Assembly (NCBI RefSeq): GCF_000696575.1
Contig: NZ_JMSQ01000003.1
Coordinates: forward strand, 1 to 64,000
Length of the DNA: 64,000 nucleotides
Direction: 5' to 3'
DNA from: Siccibacter colletis
GTDB lineage: Bacteria > Pseudomonadota > Gammaproteobacteria > Enterobacterales > Enterobacteriaceae
Position 1 is the first letter of the stretch. The number at the start of each line of letters is the position of its first letter. The notes beneath the pieces were generated by a model. The model worked only from the letters and a program-made list of their open reading frames with translations. It searched no databases and was not told the origin of the DNA. The translations under genes and the position numbers were made by a program. This document shows, one piece after another, positions 14,922-24,503 of the stretch.

Positions 14922-15440
14922 ATGAACAAAAAATGGTTGGCGTTTGGGGTCGCTATTTTGGCTGCTTGTGGCATAGGATCCGTTTACTTGGTATCTCCTT
15001 CGGATGCCCAGGGAGCGGCGATGATCGATGCGTGTAGTAATTTAGTAAAAAGCCAAATGAAATCACCATCATCATACAGAATGATCGATTCAATTTTTGA
15101 TATTAAGGTCGTCAATAAAGATGACCTTCCTGCAAAACTGGATGCAATCAATTCTGACGCGATCAGGCAGGGTGTTGAAAAAGGGTACTTCAGTATTAGT
15201 GAAGGAAAGGCTTTTGTTGAATTCGAATCCCAAAATTCATTTGGCGTAATGCTTAAGGGTAGCGCTCAATGTAACTTCAACCTTTACGACACTTCATGGG
15301 CTTCTTTCGAGTCTGCCACGGTTGGCGGCCGACAGGCATCTATGGCAGACCTGATTATTGTTTCATCGCAACATAAAGTTGACGACACCTTCAAATCAAA
15401 ATTCAAATACCTTAAGTACAAGATATTTAAAACCATCTGA
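14922..15440 (+). CDS. Prophage moron: membrane-anchored periplasmic protein
   Basis: 172 residues. A lysine start and hydrophobic helix (about 5-25, LAFGVAILAACGIGSVYLV) act as an uncleaved anchor or signal peptide. The remaining part is soluble and low in GC, with IDACSNLVKSQMKSPSSYRM near 35-54, a pattern I associate with small secreted enterobacterial proteins carrying an S-P-S-S-Y-R motif, and FNLYDTSWASFESATVGG later. It has its own promoter and terminator within the tail operon. Likely expressed in the lysogen; function unknown. Confidence 0.65.
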   Translation: MNKKWLAFGVAILAACGIGSVYLVSPSDAQGAAMIDACSNLVKSQMKSPSSYRMIDSIFDIKVVNKDDLPAKLDAINSDAIRQGVEKGYFSISEGKAFVEFESQNSFGVMLKGSAQCNFNLYDTSWASFESATVGGRQASMADLIIVSSQHKVDDTFKSKFKYLKYKIFKTI

Positions 15441-15458
15441 AAACTCTTCAGTAAATAG

Positions 15459-15480
15459 AACCCGCTTTAAGCGGGTTTTT
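15459..15480 (+). terminator. Terminator after the second moron
   Basis: AACCCGC-TTTAA-GCGGGTT followed by TTTT, 19 bases past the stop and 20 bases before the tape measure start. Confidence 0.88.
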
Positions 15481-15500
15481 TCATGCCCGGAGACTAAGAA

Positions 15501-18146
15501 ATGGCAGGCGATAAGCAATTAGGCAGCATTGTTTACCAGGTTGAGATGGATGTTGCCGATCTGATTGCTGGTCAGCAAAAAGTTAACCAACGCCTTGACC
15601 AGATGGATAGCAGTTTCAGTAAATCATCGCAATCAGCTGGGCGTTTTGAAGGGGCATTAAATAAAGTTGGCCTGGCGATAGGTGCAGCATTCACGCTCGA
15701 AACCGCAAAACGACTTATTACCATCGGCGACGAGATGAACACCTTGCAGGCTCGAGTTACGCGGTTAAGCCCAAGCATCGATGTTGCCAGAGAGACAATG
15801 AAATCATTGTCGGCAATTGCATCACAAACAGGAAGCAGCCTGGCGGATACCGAGCGCCTTTGGGAGTCGATGACTTCAGCTCTCAAAGAAGCTGGAGCTA
15901 CTAATTCTCAGATTCTGTCCCTGACATCAACACTCCAGAAAATTGGCACCATAGGCGGTTCATCAGCAGAAGAGATGTCAAACGCTCTTCGTCAGTTTGG
16001 GCAGTCTATCGCTGGCGGAACTGTGCGTGCCGAGGAATTCAATTCCATCCTTGAGCAAATGCCAGAGTTGGCTCGTCAGATCGCGGCGGGGTTAGGAATC
16101 TCTATTGGAGAACTTCGCAAGAGGATGCTTGATGGCAAGCTAACAGCCACCGACGCATTGAATGCCATTCAAAGCAGATCGGAATCTGTCAACGAAGAGT
16201 TTGACAAGATGCCGGTTAGTATCGACAGGGCTAAAAATAGTCTGGACGTTGCTTTCCGTAATGCCATTAGTGATTTGAATCAGGCGATAGGTTTGACCTC
16301 AACACTTGCCGGGCAGATGCAAAGTGTTGCCGATAACCTTAACTTCTATAACAACAATGCTGGCGACGCCTCAAGGATGCCAAAACTTATTGAGTTGCAG
16401 AAGAAATACAATGACGAGCTAAAAGAAGGGCGTAAGTGGTATGACTTCAGCGAGAAAGATTGGGCTATTAGGCGTGGACAGGCAGCATTTGAGCTAAAAA
16501 GAGTTGAGCAGGAAATAGCCAGCATTCGCGCAAAGTCGTCGCAGGATGCAAAAAACAACAGCGGATTTAAATCAGCCGCAACAAAGGGTGACGATGCCGC
16601 CACCCAAAAGCTGGTCAAGAACTCTGAGAGAAGGCTTGCTTTGTCAAAGCTTGAAGGTGAGGCTCGCGCCCGTCTTCAGGCGCAATATGACGCCGCTGAT
16701 GCAGGGGTGACTGACCAGAAGAGAGTTAAAGCTATTGAAGATCAGTACGCAGCAACTTACCGCAATACTGAGGCTCAGAAAGAGAACAACAGGGAAGGGA
16801 AGACTTCTGCAAGTCAGGCAGAGGCCATCGCTCAGAAACTTGAGAACCTCAAAGAGCAGTCAGAGCTTGCTGCAGACTCAACAAGCAAGTTAAGTCGCGA
16901 GCAAGCCATCCTCAATGCCCAGCAATCTCTTGGTAAGTCGGCAACACAGGCTCAGATAGATCTTGCCGGCCAGTACGCTGCGAAGAAGTGGGACACTGCT
17001 AACGCCATCAAAGCTCAGGCAGCCGCAGAGAAGCTACTTCCGGAAGCGAGAGAGAACGCCAGTTATAAGCAGGATGTTCAGGATCTCAACACAGCCCTGT
17101 CAGCAAAGAAAATCAGTCAGGAGCAGTACAACAAAACCTCTGAGAGAATTGAGGCTGAGCATCAAGCTAACCTCGCGAAGATTAGAGCGCAGGAGGCAGT
17201 GACGCCGCAACAGGATGCGGCAGGCAGTGTTGATCCTGTCCAGCAGTTGGCTAATGAGAATGCCAGAAAACTGTCTCTGATTCAGTCTTTTGATCAGCAA
17301 GGATTAATTTCACACCAGAACGCACTGGCCTTACGCGCCGCTGCAGACAGGCAGTACGAGCAAGAGCGCATATCAGCCATGTGGGAGATATGGCGCAACC
17401 AGAGCGCAGGAAATGAAGCGGCAGCCGCAGCATTTGATGCCTTTGCTGGTAACGCCTCTAATGCCCTTACTGGCATTATCACGGGCAGCATGACCGCTCA
17501 GGATGCGCTTCGGTCTATCGGTAGCACTGTGCTTAACAGCCTGGTTAACACTTTCGTTCAGATGGGTGTTGAATGGGCTAAGTCTGCGATCATGGGTGCT
17601 GCAACTCAGCAATCAGCAATCGCGGCTACTACCGCGGTGCAGACGGCAGCAGTTGCGACACAGACGGCGGTGAGTACCGCTGCTGCTGCGACTACTGCCG
17701 CTGCGTGGACTCCTGCTGCAATTCTTTCTTCCATTGCATCTATGGGCACTGCGGCCGCAATAGGTATTGGTGCAGTAGCTGGCATCATTGGAATGAGCTT
17801 GCTGGGTAAACGCAAGAATGGCGGTCCGGTATCTGCCGGGGGCATGTATCAGGTAGGTGAAAGCGGACTTCCCGAGATTTACCGGGCCAGCACCGGTAAG
17901 CAGTACATGATACCAGGTGACAATGGCAGGGTAATCAGCAACAAGGACATGCAGGGCGGAGGAACCAGCGTGAGCATCATCATCGAGAATTATTCTTCCA
18001 ATGCTGGCGTCCAGGATTATCAGGCTGAAAAAGGCCCAAGCGGCGAAGATATTATTCGAGTCGTGGTGGCCGATCTTCAGCAAGGGGGCCAAATCAGCCA
18101 GAACATTTCCTCTTATCACAACGCACCACGCCGGGCGAGGGGTTAA
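15501..18146 (+). CDS. Tail tape measure protein
   Basis: 881 residues, the largest gene of the prophage. The N-terminal tape-measure domain is clear (EEFNSILEQMPELARQIAAG, LGISIGELRKRMLDGKLTAT at about 180-215). A long coiled-coil middle is rich in Lys/Glu/Gln/Ala (350-600). An Ala-rich hydrophobic segment (about 710-775) likely inserts into the host membrane at infection. The length sets tail length, by the usual rule of about 1.5 Å per residue close to 130 nm. It follows the chaperone, separated only by the two morons. Confidence 0.93.
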   Translation: MAGDKQLGSIVYQVEMDVADLIAGQQKVNQRLDQMDSSFSKSSQSAGRFEGALNKVGLAIGAAFTLETAKRLITIGDEMNTLQARVTRLSPSIDVARETMKSLSAIASQTGSSLADTERLWESMTSALKEAGATNSQILSLTSTLQKIGTIGGSSAEEMSNALRQFGQSIAGGTVRAEEFNSILEQMPELARQIAAGLGISIGELRKRMLDGKLTATDALNAIQSRSESVNEEFDKMPVSIDRAKNSLDVAFRNAISDLNQAIGLTSTLAGQMQSVADNLNFYNNNAGDASRMPKLIELQKKYNDELKEGRKWYDFSEKDWAIRRGQAAFELKRVEQEIASIRAKSSQDAKNNSGFKSAATKGDDAATQKLVKNSERRLALSKLEGEARARLQAQYDAADAGVTDQKRVKAIEDQYAATYRNTEAQKENNREGKTSASQAEAIAQKLENLKEQSELAADSTSKLSREQAILNAQQSLGKSATQAQIDLAGQYAAKKWDTANAIKAQAAAEKLLPEARENASYKQDVQDLNTALSAKKISQEQYNKTSERIEAEHQANLAKIRAQEAVTPQQDAAGSVDPVQQLANENARKLSLIQSFDQQGLISHQNALALRAAADRQYEQERISAMWEIWRNQSAGNEAAAAAFDAFAGNASNALTGIITGSMTAQDALRSIGSTVLNSLVNTFVQMGVEWAKSAIMGAATQQSAIAATTAVQTAAVATQTAVSTAAAATTAAAWTPAAILSSIASMGTAAAIGIGAVAGIIGMSLLGKRKNGGPVSAGGMYQVGESGLPEIYRASTGKQYMIPGDNGRVISNKDMQGGGTSVSIIIENYSSNAGVQDYQAEKGPSGEDIIRVVVADLQQGGQISQNISSYHNAPRRARG

Positions 18147-18148
18147 GC

Positions 18149-18640
18149 ATGTCTATTCCATATCCCGACTGGCTTCCGCTGGCTCAGAAAGGTAAAACGC
18201 CTGCCATGGACACAGGATTCAGGACCGATACTCCTCAAGTTGGGGCGCCAATCTTCCAGAAATTAACTGATGATCTGAAAACATCGTTCTCTCTGACATG
18301 GATATTCACCCGGGCGGAGCACAGAGCATTCATGCAATGGATTCGCAGCCCTGATTATCTGGATAACGGGAATCAATGGTTCACAATGCCGTTAGGAACT
18401 GGTGCCGGCGACACTGGTGTGGAGGTGCAGGAGATGCATTTCACCTCCTACCCGACGTGGAGTCAGAGCGGATCCGTTTTCACGTGGACCGGTGACGTGG
18501 TATGCCGTCAGCTGCAAAATTCAGATGATGAATTCGACGATATTATCATTGAGCTTCCTCCGCCGTGGGCTTCCTGGCTCGACATCGTTGTCACGGGATA
18601 TCCTGATGACCGAGATCCAGAATCACTACCGAGGGCGTAA
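18149..18640 (+). CDS. Minor tail protein (lambda M position)
   Basis: 163 residues, starting two bases after the tape measure stop. Features: PDWLPLAQKGKTPAMDTGFR, FSLTWIFTRAEHRAFMQWIR and WFTMPLGTGAGDTGVEVQEM. It has the aromatic-rich, beta-type pattern of distal tail proteins that join tube and tip. Gene order tape measure–this–DUF1833–NlpC/P60–J corresponds to lambda H-M-L-K-J. Confidence 0.7.
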   Translation: MSIPYPDWLPLAQKGKTPAMDTGFRTDTPQVGAPIFQKLTDDLKTSFSLTWIFTRAEHRAFMQWIRSPDYLDNGNQWFTMPLGTGAGDTGVEVQEMHFTSYPTWSQSGSVFTWTGDVVCRQLQNSDDEFDDIIIELPPPWASWLDIVVTGYPDDRDPESLPRA

Positions 18641-18642
18641 TT

Positions 18643-19110
18643 ATGTCAACACTGCGTGAAATCAGAGCTCAGCGACCAAACCGCATCCAGTACGAAACAG
18701 TCACTTTCTATCACCCTTCTTTCGGTTACGTTCGAATCGTCAACAATCAGGTTTTCCCCAAAACACTTGCCGGCAATCAATATCTGGCGTGCCGGTTTGA
18801 GCTAACCGAAAGCCAGCAAAGCTCAACTCCTGTTATAGACAGCACGCTTAAGTTCAGTCGCCTTGCGCAAGACTTTAAGGTGAAGCTGAAGCTATGGAAG
18901 GGTGCAGGGCGCATCACGCCAATTACGGCGACGTATGCACTGTATGACGCGGATATGAGCACGTTGCTGCGTAGTTGGGTGCTTTACGTGAACGACTGCA
19001 ATATGGACGCGGCAGACGTCACTGTTTCGCTGTCGATGACTAACCCGATCAACAAAAACGTGGGGCTGCTTTATGACCCGGCTGAATGGACAGGCCTCAT
19101 TAACGGCTGA
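18643..19110 (+). CDS. Minor tail protein, DUF1833 (lambda L position)
   Basis: 155 residues. The pattern REIRAQRPNRIQYETVTFYH, ACRFELTESQQSSTPVIDST and YDADMSTLLRSWVLYVNDCN is that of DUF1833. No CxxC iron-sulfur cluster motif like that of lambda L is visible in this shorter protein. It overlaps the next gene by 38 bases. Confidence 0.75.
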   Translation: MSTLREIRAQRPNRIQYETVTFYHPSFGYVRIVNNQVFPKTLAGNQYLACRFELTESQQSSTPVIDSTLKFSRLAQDFKVKLKLWKGAGRITPITATYALYDADMSTLLRSWVLYVNDCNMDAADVTVSLSMTNPINKNVGLLYDPAEWTGLING

Positions 19111-19492
19111 AGATTTTGCAAGCCTGATGATAGATGTTCCCTGGGTCAACAGGGCATGCACATTCAAGGCCTGTGACTGTTGGGGTCTTGTGGTTCTCTA
19201 TTATCGCCATGTTCTCGGAAAAGAGCTGCACACGCTGCCTGGCTACGAATCGGGTTCTGACTTCTTCACCTGTCATAGCGATGAGGTAGTGTTCTGGAAG
19301 CGCAGCGAGATGCCAGAAGAAAATGGAATTTTCATCGGGTACACCGGAAATTCGCCGGCTCATATCGGCCTGATAGTGAACGGCAGGGCGTTGCACAGTC
19401 GCGGTGAAAATGGCGCAGTAAGAAGCGACAGACTGCAGGCTATAGAGAAAGTTTTTACACGCGTGGAGTATATGACATATGCCAGTAATTGA
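19073..19492 (+). CDS. Tail tip NlpC/P60 peptidase (lambda K-like)
   Basis: 139 residues. The catalytic cysteine is in FKACDCWGLV (about residue 35) and the histidine in SPAHIGLIVNG (about 101), as in NlpC/P60 cysteine peptidases. It would cut peptide crosslinks of murein during DNA entry. The N-terminal start is uncertain: 19073 overlaps the previous gene by 38 bases, and ATG 19127 would give a protein beginning MIDVPW. The JAB half of lambda K is absent. It overlaps the J-like gene by 14 bases. Confidence 0.82.
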   Translation: MTRLNGQASLTAEDFASLMIDVPWVNRACTFKACDCWGLVVLYYRHVLGKELHTLPGYESGSDFFTCHSDEVVFWKRSEMPEENGIFIGYTGNSPAHIGLIVNGRALHSRGENGAVRSDRLQAIEKVFTRVEYMTYASN

Positions 19493-21938
19493 GCTTCAGC
19501 GCGTGCCTGGAACGCCGAAAGAACGCCATTCTGTACCGCATGGAATGCTTCTCTCTGAGTGGCTACTAAGCGCAGATATTCATGAAGACGTTGTTGTGGT
19601 GCTGAACGGCAGGGAAATGCGACCAGATGATGAGTTGACAATCAGTCTGCTCGAATCAGATCGCGTTCAGGTGTTCGATCAGCCGAAAAGCGTTATCGGC
19701 GACGTCCTGAGCCCTGTGTTTAAACTGGTATCGAAAGTATTCTCGTTTCTGGCGCCTCAGCCGGCTCTGTCATCAGCTGACACGAACGCAAAAGAGTCGC
19801 CAAATAACAAACTCACCGGTCAGACTAACATTGCCAGAACATACCAGGCGCGTCCCGATGTTTACGGTCAGGTTCGCTCTTACCCTGACCTTATAGCGCC
19901 ATCAATTTTCGAATTTTCAGGTAACGTTAAGTACGTAACTGAATGGATGAACTTCGGCATTGGCAAATATTCGGTAACTAACGTCAGGTATTCCGAATCA
20001 TCACTCGGAACGCTGGCCGGTGCCAGTTATGAGATCTACCAGCCAGGGCAGGTCATTCCAACAATGCTGGAAGGGTTCGAGTTTGATGATGTAGACGGAC
20101 AGGAACTGCCGGGGCCAAACCAGAGCGGGAGTGTTCCGGTTGTCTCTGCTTCTGCAACAAATGTGGTATCCGGTACATATTCTGGCGGTCAGGTTGCGAT
20201 GAAGATACGCAAGCAGACAAGCTTCGACTACTTCCTGAATATCGCAAAGCCGAGAGGTGTCACGTTTGTAATCAATGTAACGTACAACACCGCAAGCGGA
20301 CCTGTGACGAAAGACATCACTCTTTCTGCAGACCTGTTTAATGCTACAGAAACCAATGATGGCGCGGTAACCAACCCCACATATTTTTATAACTTCTTTT
20401 TCCGATCGCTGAGTGGTGCGGATGCCTCGACTACCCCGTCTAATGCAACCGTCAACACGACGAAGTTTATTCTGAATGACAATCAGACGGTCACGATGGG
20501 GCCGTTCTTCTCACCGGTAGAGGGTGATCAGCTGTGGTTTCATTTCCAGGCTCAGCAGGCTGATGATGTGACGGCATCTTATTCAGTAACGCTATGGAAA
20601 GTTGATGATAACAACGTTCAGATACCGGGAACTACACAGTCATTTAATGGATCAGTCAGCAATAACTCCGGCGGAAGCGATTTCAGATACAGTACCGTTA
20701 AATTCACACCATCTGCAGGGCTTGGGCGTTACGCTGTACAGTTGCGCAGAACTGATAACTGGGCTGACTACAATATTCTTCAGCTTTCAGAAATTCATTC
20801 TGTTCGTGTCAGGCAGAATGTGGTTCACCCTGATGACACCCTGGTGAGGGTTACAGTGCGTGCGACTGAGCAGGCAACGGGTGTGCGTGAGCGTAAATAC
20901 AACGCTCTCATTACCAGACATACGATCAGCTATAACATGGCGGACGGCACTGTAGATTATGGCCTCAGGCCATCTCGTTCATTTGCTGACGCAGTAGCTC
21001 ATACGTGGCTGGTTATCGGCAAGCAGCCGGTCAGCAGTATCGACCTTTACGGGCTTTACCAGATAGCCGCAAGCATCCCGGACGCCCGCCTGGCGCAGTT
21101 CGATTACACCTTTGACGATGAGGATATCTCTCTCGGCAACAGGGTGGAAACCATCTGCAACGCTGCACGTGTAATCGCATACTGGGAAGATGGCGTTCTG
21201 TGCTTCGTTCGTGACCAGAAAGAGGCTTACCCGGCGACAATATTCAACCGAAACAACACTGCTGCGGAAGAGTATAAGCTCACATGGGAAATGACCCTAC
21301 CCGGTGGATTTGATGGCGTTGAGGTGGAATACGTTAGTCCGGTTACGAATAAAAAAACCTATATTCGGTACCGAGTAACGAGCAGCGGGATAGTAGAGCA
21401 GGCTGCTCAGAACCCAAACAAGATTACGCTGCACGGCTGCAGGGATGAATATCAGGCCCGTGACAGGGCTTTGCTTGAGGCGCGAAAGCTAATCTACTCG
21501 CGAGGCAGGATGACGTGCAAGACGTTGGCAGACGGTCAATACGTCAGCGTAGGTGACATGGTTCAGGTTCCCGACACTTACGACACTAACCAGCAGTCAG
21601 GTTACATCGTGAGACGGTCAGGAAATAACTTTGATACCAGCGAAGCCATAACCTTTTCAGGAACAATGTATGTCACTGTGACGGACAATCTTGGCGTACC
21701 TACGGCGCGATATATGGCAACAGAGAGAGGAGACACTCGCTTCGGCTTTACCGCTGCAATCCCTGATATCCCTCTCAATATCTGGGACGGGCATGACGTT
21801 CAGTCACCGTCTCGTTATGTGATCGCGACAGAAGAGGAGCACGACGCAACCTTGTGGCGCGTAGAAGAGAAGAAGCCTAACGCAGATTCTACAACCTCTT
21901 TCACTCTGACAGAGTACAGCGATCTGATTTATCAGTAA
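19479..21938 (+). CDS. Tail tip protein J-like (host specificity)
   Basis: 819 residues. The first 80 residues look like the lambda I/MoaD-like module (HEDVVVVLNGREMRPDDELT) fused to the tip protein. Next comes the J-like core: TNIARTYQARPDVYGQVRSY, YVTEWMNFGIGKYSVTNVRY, RVTVRATEQATG, then YQIAASIPDARLAQFDYTFD and YVSVGDMVQVPDT. It forms the tail tip that contacts the outer membrane receptor. It is shorter than lambda J (1132), with no long C-terminal fibronectin repeats; receptor binding may depend on the separate tailspike. Confidence 0.85.
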   Translation: MPVIELQRVPGTPKERHSVPHGMLLSEWLLSADIHEDVVVVLNGREMRPDDELTISLLESDRVQVFDQPKSVIGDVLSPVFKLVSKVFSFLAPQPALSSADTNAKESPNNKLTGQTNIARTYQARPDVYGQVRSYPDLIAPSIFEFSGNVKYVTEWMNFGIGKYSVTNVRYSESSLGTLAGASYEIYQPGQVIPTMLEGFEFDDVDGQELPGPNQSGSVPVVSASATNVVSGTYSGGQVAMKIRKQTSFDYFLNIAKPRGVTFVINVTYNTASGPVTKDITLSADLFNATETNDGAVTNPTYFYNFFFRSLSGADASTTPSNATVNTTKFILNDNQTVTMGPFFSPVEGDQLWFHFQAQQADDVTASYSVTLWKVDDNNVQIPGTTQSFNGSVSNNSGGSDFRYSTVKFTPSAGLGRYAVQLRRTDNWADYNILQLSEIHSVRVRQNVVHPDDTLVRVTVRATEQATGVRERKYNALITRHTISYNMADGTVDYGLRPSRSFADAVAHTWLVIGKQPVSSIDLYGLYQIAASIPDARLAQFDYTFDDEDISLGNRVETICNAARVIAYWEDGVLCFVRDQKEAYPATIFNRNNTAAEEYKLTWEMTLPGGFDGVEVEYVSPVTNKKTYIRYRVTSSGIVEQAAQNPNKITLHGCRDEYQARDRALLEARKLIYSRGRMTCKTLADGQYVSVGDMVQVPDTYDTNQQSGYIVRRSGNNFDTSEAITFSGTMYVTVTDNLGVPTARYMATERGDTRFGFTAAIPDIPLNIWDGHDVQSPSRYVIATEEEHDATLWRVEEKKPNADSTTSFTLTEYSDLIYQ

Positions 21939-21958
21939 TCACCTCCATCATTCATCAC

Positions 21959-21985
21959 AACCCGGACAACGCGCCGGGTTTTTTA
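21959..21985 (+). terminator. Terminator between tip and tailspike genes
   Basis: AACCCGG … CCGGGTT stem followed by TTTTT, 21 bases after the stop of the J-like gene. Confidence 0.85.
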
Positions 21986-21996
21986 TTGGAATAAAT

Positions 21997-24468
21997 ATGG
22001 CCACGCAACCAACTAATCTCCCGGTACCAAGCGAATCACCGCGCGATCTGAAGTTTAATGCAGGTAAAATTGACGAGTTTGTTACCTCTCTTGTTAATGC
22101 CTATACTGACCGTTTTGGCAATGAGCATTACACCATCGAAGGTCTGCGCTGGCTGGCTCAACAGGCGATTGCTCAGTACGGATGGATTCCTTTCGGTACG
22201 TTCCAGGATGGAGCAACACTTACTCTGCCAAACCAGATCTTGAAAGACGAGACGGATGGAAATTACTACCGTTGGGATGGTTCTTTTCTGCCATCCGGGA
22301 AAGTGGTTCCTGATAACTCTACGCCGGCATCTACCGGTGGGGTTGGGGTTGGAGCATGGATAAGCGTTGGCGACTCATCGCTAAAAGCAATGCTTGCCTC
22401 AAGTCAGGGTGCAAGCATGATCGGCACCTCCTCAGGAGTAAATCTTCAGGTTGAAATTGACAAGCTTAAATCTTCTTCTTATATCAGCCCAGAAATGTAC
22501 ATGTCTGGAAGCGAAACCGATCATACCTCGGCGTTTAAACAGGCGCTAACCGCTGCTAAAGATCTGAATAAAAAGTTCATTGCCACCGGTTCATATGTTT
22601 TGTCAGCGAGCAACTCAGATCCCATAAGGATTGAGGTTGATGCTGATATGAGTCAGGCTACGGTTACCTGCTCCACATATCAGGCTGGCGACGTTTGGTT
22701 ATTAAGTAATACTTTGTTCGAAATTCCACAAGCTGAAGTTGATGTTACAAGTAAGTTTTCCAACTCTACGTATCAAAAAGGCCAGACAAGCTTCCCGGTT
22801 ACTGGCTTGCAAGGCACCATCATCCTGGATTCAACTGACGTTGTAATGGTAAGGAATAATGGCGGAGCTTTATCGAATCAGCTGAAATCTGAAGTTCATG
22901 AAATTGACCCTGATGGAACTCTGCGGTATCGAAACTATTACAGCTACAGTGATCGCCCGGTTGTGAAGTACAAGCCATTTACTAACATTTTAGATTTTAA
23001 AATGCCGAGGATAATACTTGATGGGGCAAGATTGAACAATATTGTGCTGTGCTCTCGGAATAATACGGTCATAACCGGATCCAGCATCGATATCAACAAC
23101 AACGGAAGCTCCAGACAGGCAGTTAATTTCCAGTCTTGCTCCAGGGTTAGTGTGAATAACATTTACATGAGTCCGGTTGGTTATCTTGGTGCCAATGCTC
23201 CTGCAAATCCATCAGGCAGGAACGAGGCAGCATACTTTATCCTTACGGAGAAGTGCTCTGACGTAACACTGGAAAACTGCTGCAACATAAATGGCTGGGG
23301 CGGCTACGACGGGAACAAAACAAGAAACGTTCATATTAACCGCTGTGATTTTCCAGGCATCGGCGGTCACTTCAGCATGTCAGACATATACGTTAATGAA
23401 TGCACAATCCGTTATCACTGCGCCTCACAAGGTTGGGGTCAATGGGTTGCAACAAACTGCATTCACCTGGGAATGTTCGGCATAGATGTTATGGAGTTTT
23501 GGTCAGCTAAGCGTGACTACATGTCCTCATGGGACGGAGAGGTTATTATAGATGGGCTAAAGGTATTATTGCCATCAACCTGCGCTGGGTATTTTGTTGT
23601 TTCAAGCCTTGAGCCAAAATACAATGGCAACTTTATGGCCACAAGCCCTGACGTAGTAATCAGGAACGTTACGATTGACCTTACCAATGCCTCTGCACTT
23701 GTCGATTTGAGGATTCTTGACTTAGGAGTGTCTGGTGGAAGCAATTTTGAGCAATATATGATACTCCCCAATAGCCATTACATTGAGAACATTAAGGTAG
23801 TAGGTTCTCGCTCCTATGGCCAAAATCTTGTAGTTAGCGTTGTAAGCAACCAGCGCAATTATTCAAGCATTACCCAGCCTCAGTTAAGCGCTATTGTTGG
23901 CAGGGGCAGGTATAAGTTGACGATAAAAGACGTTGACCTTTCAAGACTCGGTAATACTAATGCAGAGACTGTACCGAGATATAATGTCCAAGCATTTAAG
24001 TTCACAAACTATGGAGTCCCTCAGAGCATAGACATCATGAGGAGCTACAATTGCGTTCCGTACACGAGCGCGTGGAGTGATATGAATATAAGGGTTTCAG
24101 ATCAGGACATGCTTCTCGGGTATGTAGATGGTGCTGTCGCGAGGACAGCATCGTCGTATAACAGAATTTTGTTTAATAACTGTAGGATATATGGTGTTGG
24201 TTGGGGTGGCTCTGGGGGTAAAAGGGCTGGAATATTCGACTTCAATTATTGCTTGTTTGGTTGGCCATCTGCCATAACGGGGATACCAGAAACATCATCC
24301 TCAAGCATTGGTGGTTACTTAGGTGGGAATGAATCAGGAAACGCCGCAACGGGCAAGCTCAGTGGATGCGCCATTTTTGTAGCTGAAAATTCTTACCAGG
24401 TTGTTGATCCTACCTTCAAGAGTCGAGTAGTTGGCAATTACATTAATACTGGTGTTTATCAATCATAA
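21997..24468 (+). CDS. Tailspike protein with right-handed beta-helix
   Basis: 823 residues. The N-terminus SESPRDLKFNAGKIDEFVTS … YTIEGLRWLAQQAIAQYGWI is the attachment domain of TSP1/colanidase-type tailspikes. DGNYYRWDGSFLPSGKVVP and STGGVGVGAWISVGD follow, and then a long parallel beta-helix region (about 170-640) with Asn-rich turns (ITGSSIDINNNGSSRQAVNF, VTLENCCNINGWGGYDGN). The C-terminal region probably forms the trimer. Likely substrate is a surface polysaccharide; catalytic residues cannot be fixed by eye. Lower GC than the tail genes suggests recent exchange. Confidence 0.85.
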   Translation: MATQPTNLPVPSESPRDLKFNAGKIDEFVTSLVNAYTDRFGNEHYTIEGLRWLAQQAIAQYGWIPFGTFQDGATLTLPNQILKDETDGNYYRWDGSFLPSGKVVPDNSTPASTGGVGVGAWISVGDSSLKAMLASSQGASMIGTSSGVNLQVEIDKLKSSSYISPEMYMSGSETDHTSAFKQALTAAKDLNKKFIATGSYVLSASNSDPIRIEVDADMSQATVTCSTYQAGDVWLLSNTLFEIPQAEVDVTSKFSNSTYQKGQTSFPVTGLQGTIILDSTDVVMVRNNGGALSNQLKSEVHEIDPDGTLRYRNYYSYSDRPVVKYKPFTNILDFKMPRIILDGARLNNIVLCSRNNTVITGSSIDINNNGSSRQAVNFQSCSRVSVNNIYMSPVGYLGANAPANPSGRNEAAYFILTEKCSDVTLENCCNINGWGGYDGNKTRNVHINRCDFPGIGGHFSMSDIYVNECTIRYHCASQGWGQWVATNCIHLGMFGIDVMEFWSAKRDYMSSWDGEVIIDGLKVLLPSTCAGYFVVSSLEPKYNGNFMATSPDVVIRNVTIDLTNASALVDLRILDLGVSGGSNFEQYMILPNSHYIENIKVVGSRSYGQNLVVSVVSNQRNYSSITQPQLSAIVGRGRYKLTIKDVDLSRLGNTNAETVPRYNVQAFKFTNYGVPQSIDIMRSYNCVPYTSAWSDMNIRVSDQDMLLGYVDGAVARTASSYNRILFNNCRIYGVGWGGSGGKRAGIFDFNYCLFGWPSAITGIPETSSSSIGGYLGGNESGNAATGKLSGCAIFVAENSYQVVDPTFKSRVVGNYINTGVYQS

Positions 24469-24476
24469 CGAGTAGG

Positions 24477-24503
24477 GGAGCCCCGCACGAGCGGGGCTTT
24501 TAT
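24477..24503. terminator. Bidirectional terminator between tailspike and gtr operon
   Basis: AGCCCCGC-ACGA-GCGGGGCT flanked by T-run on the plus side and A-rich sequence on the other. It serves both the tailspike gene and the converging gtr operon, whose last gene ends inside its edge. Confidence 0.85.
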
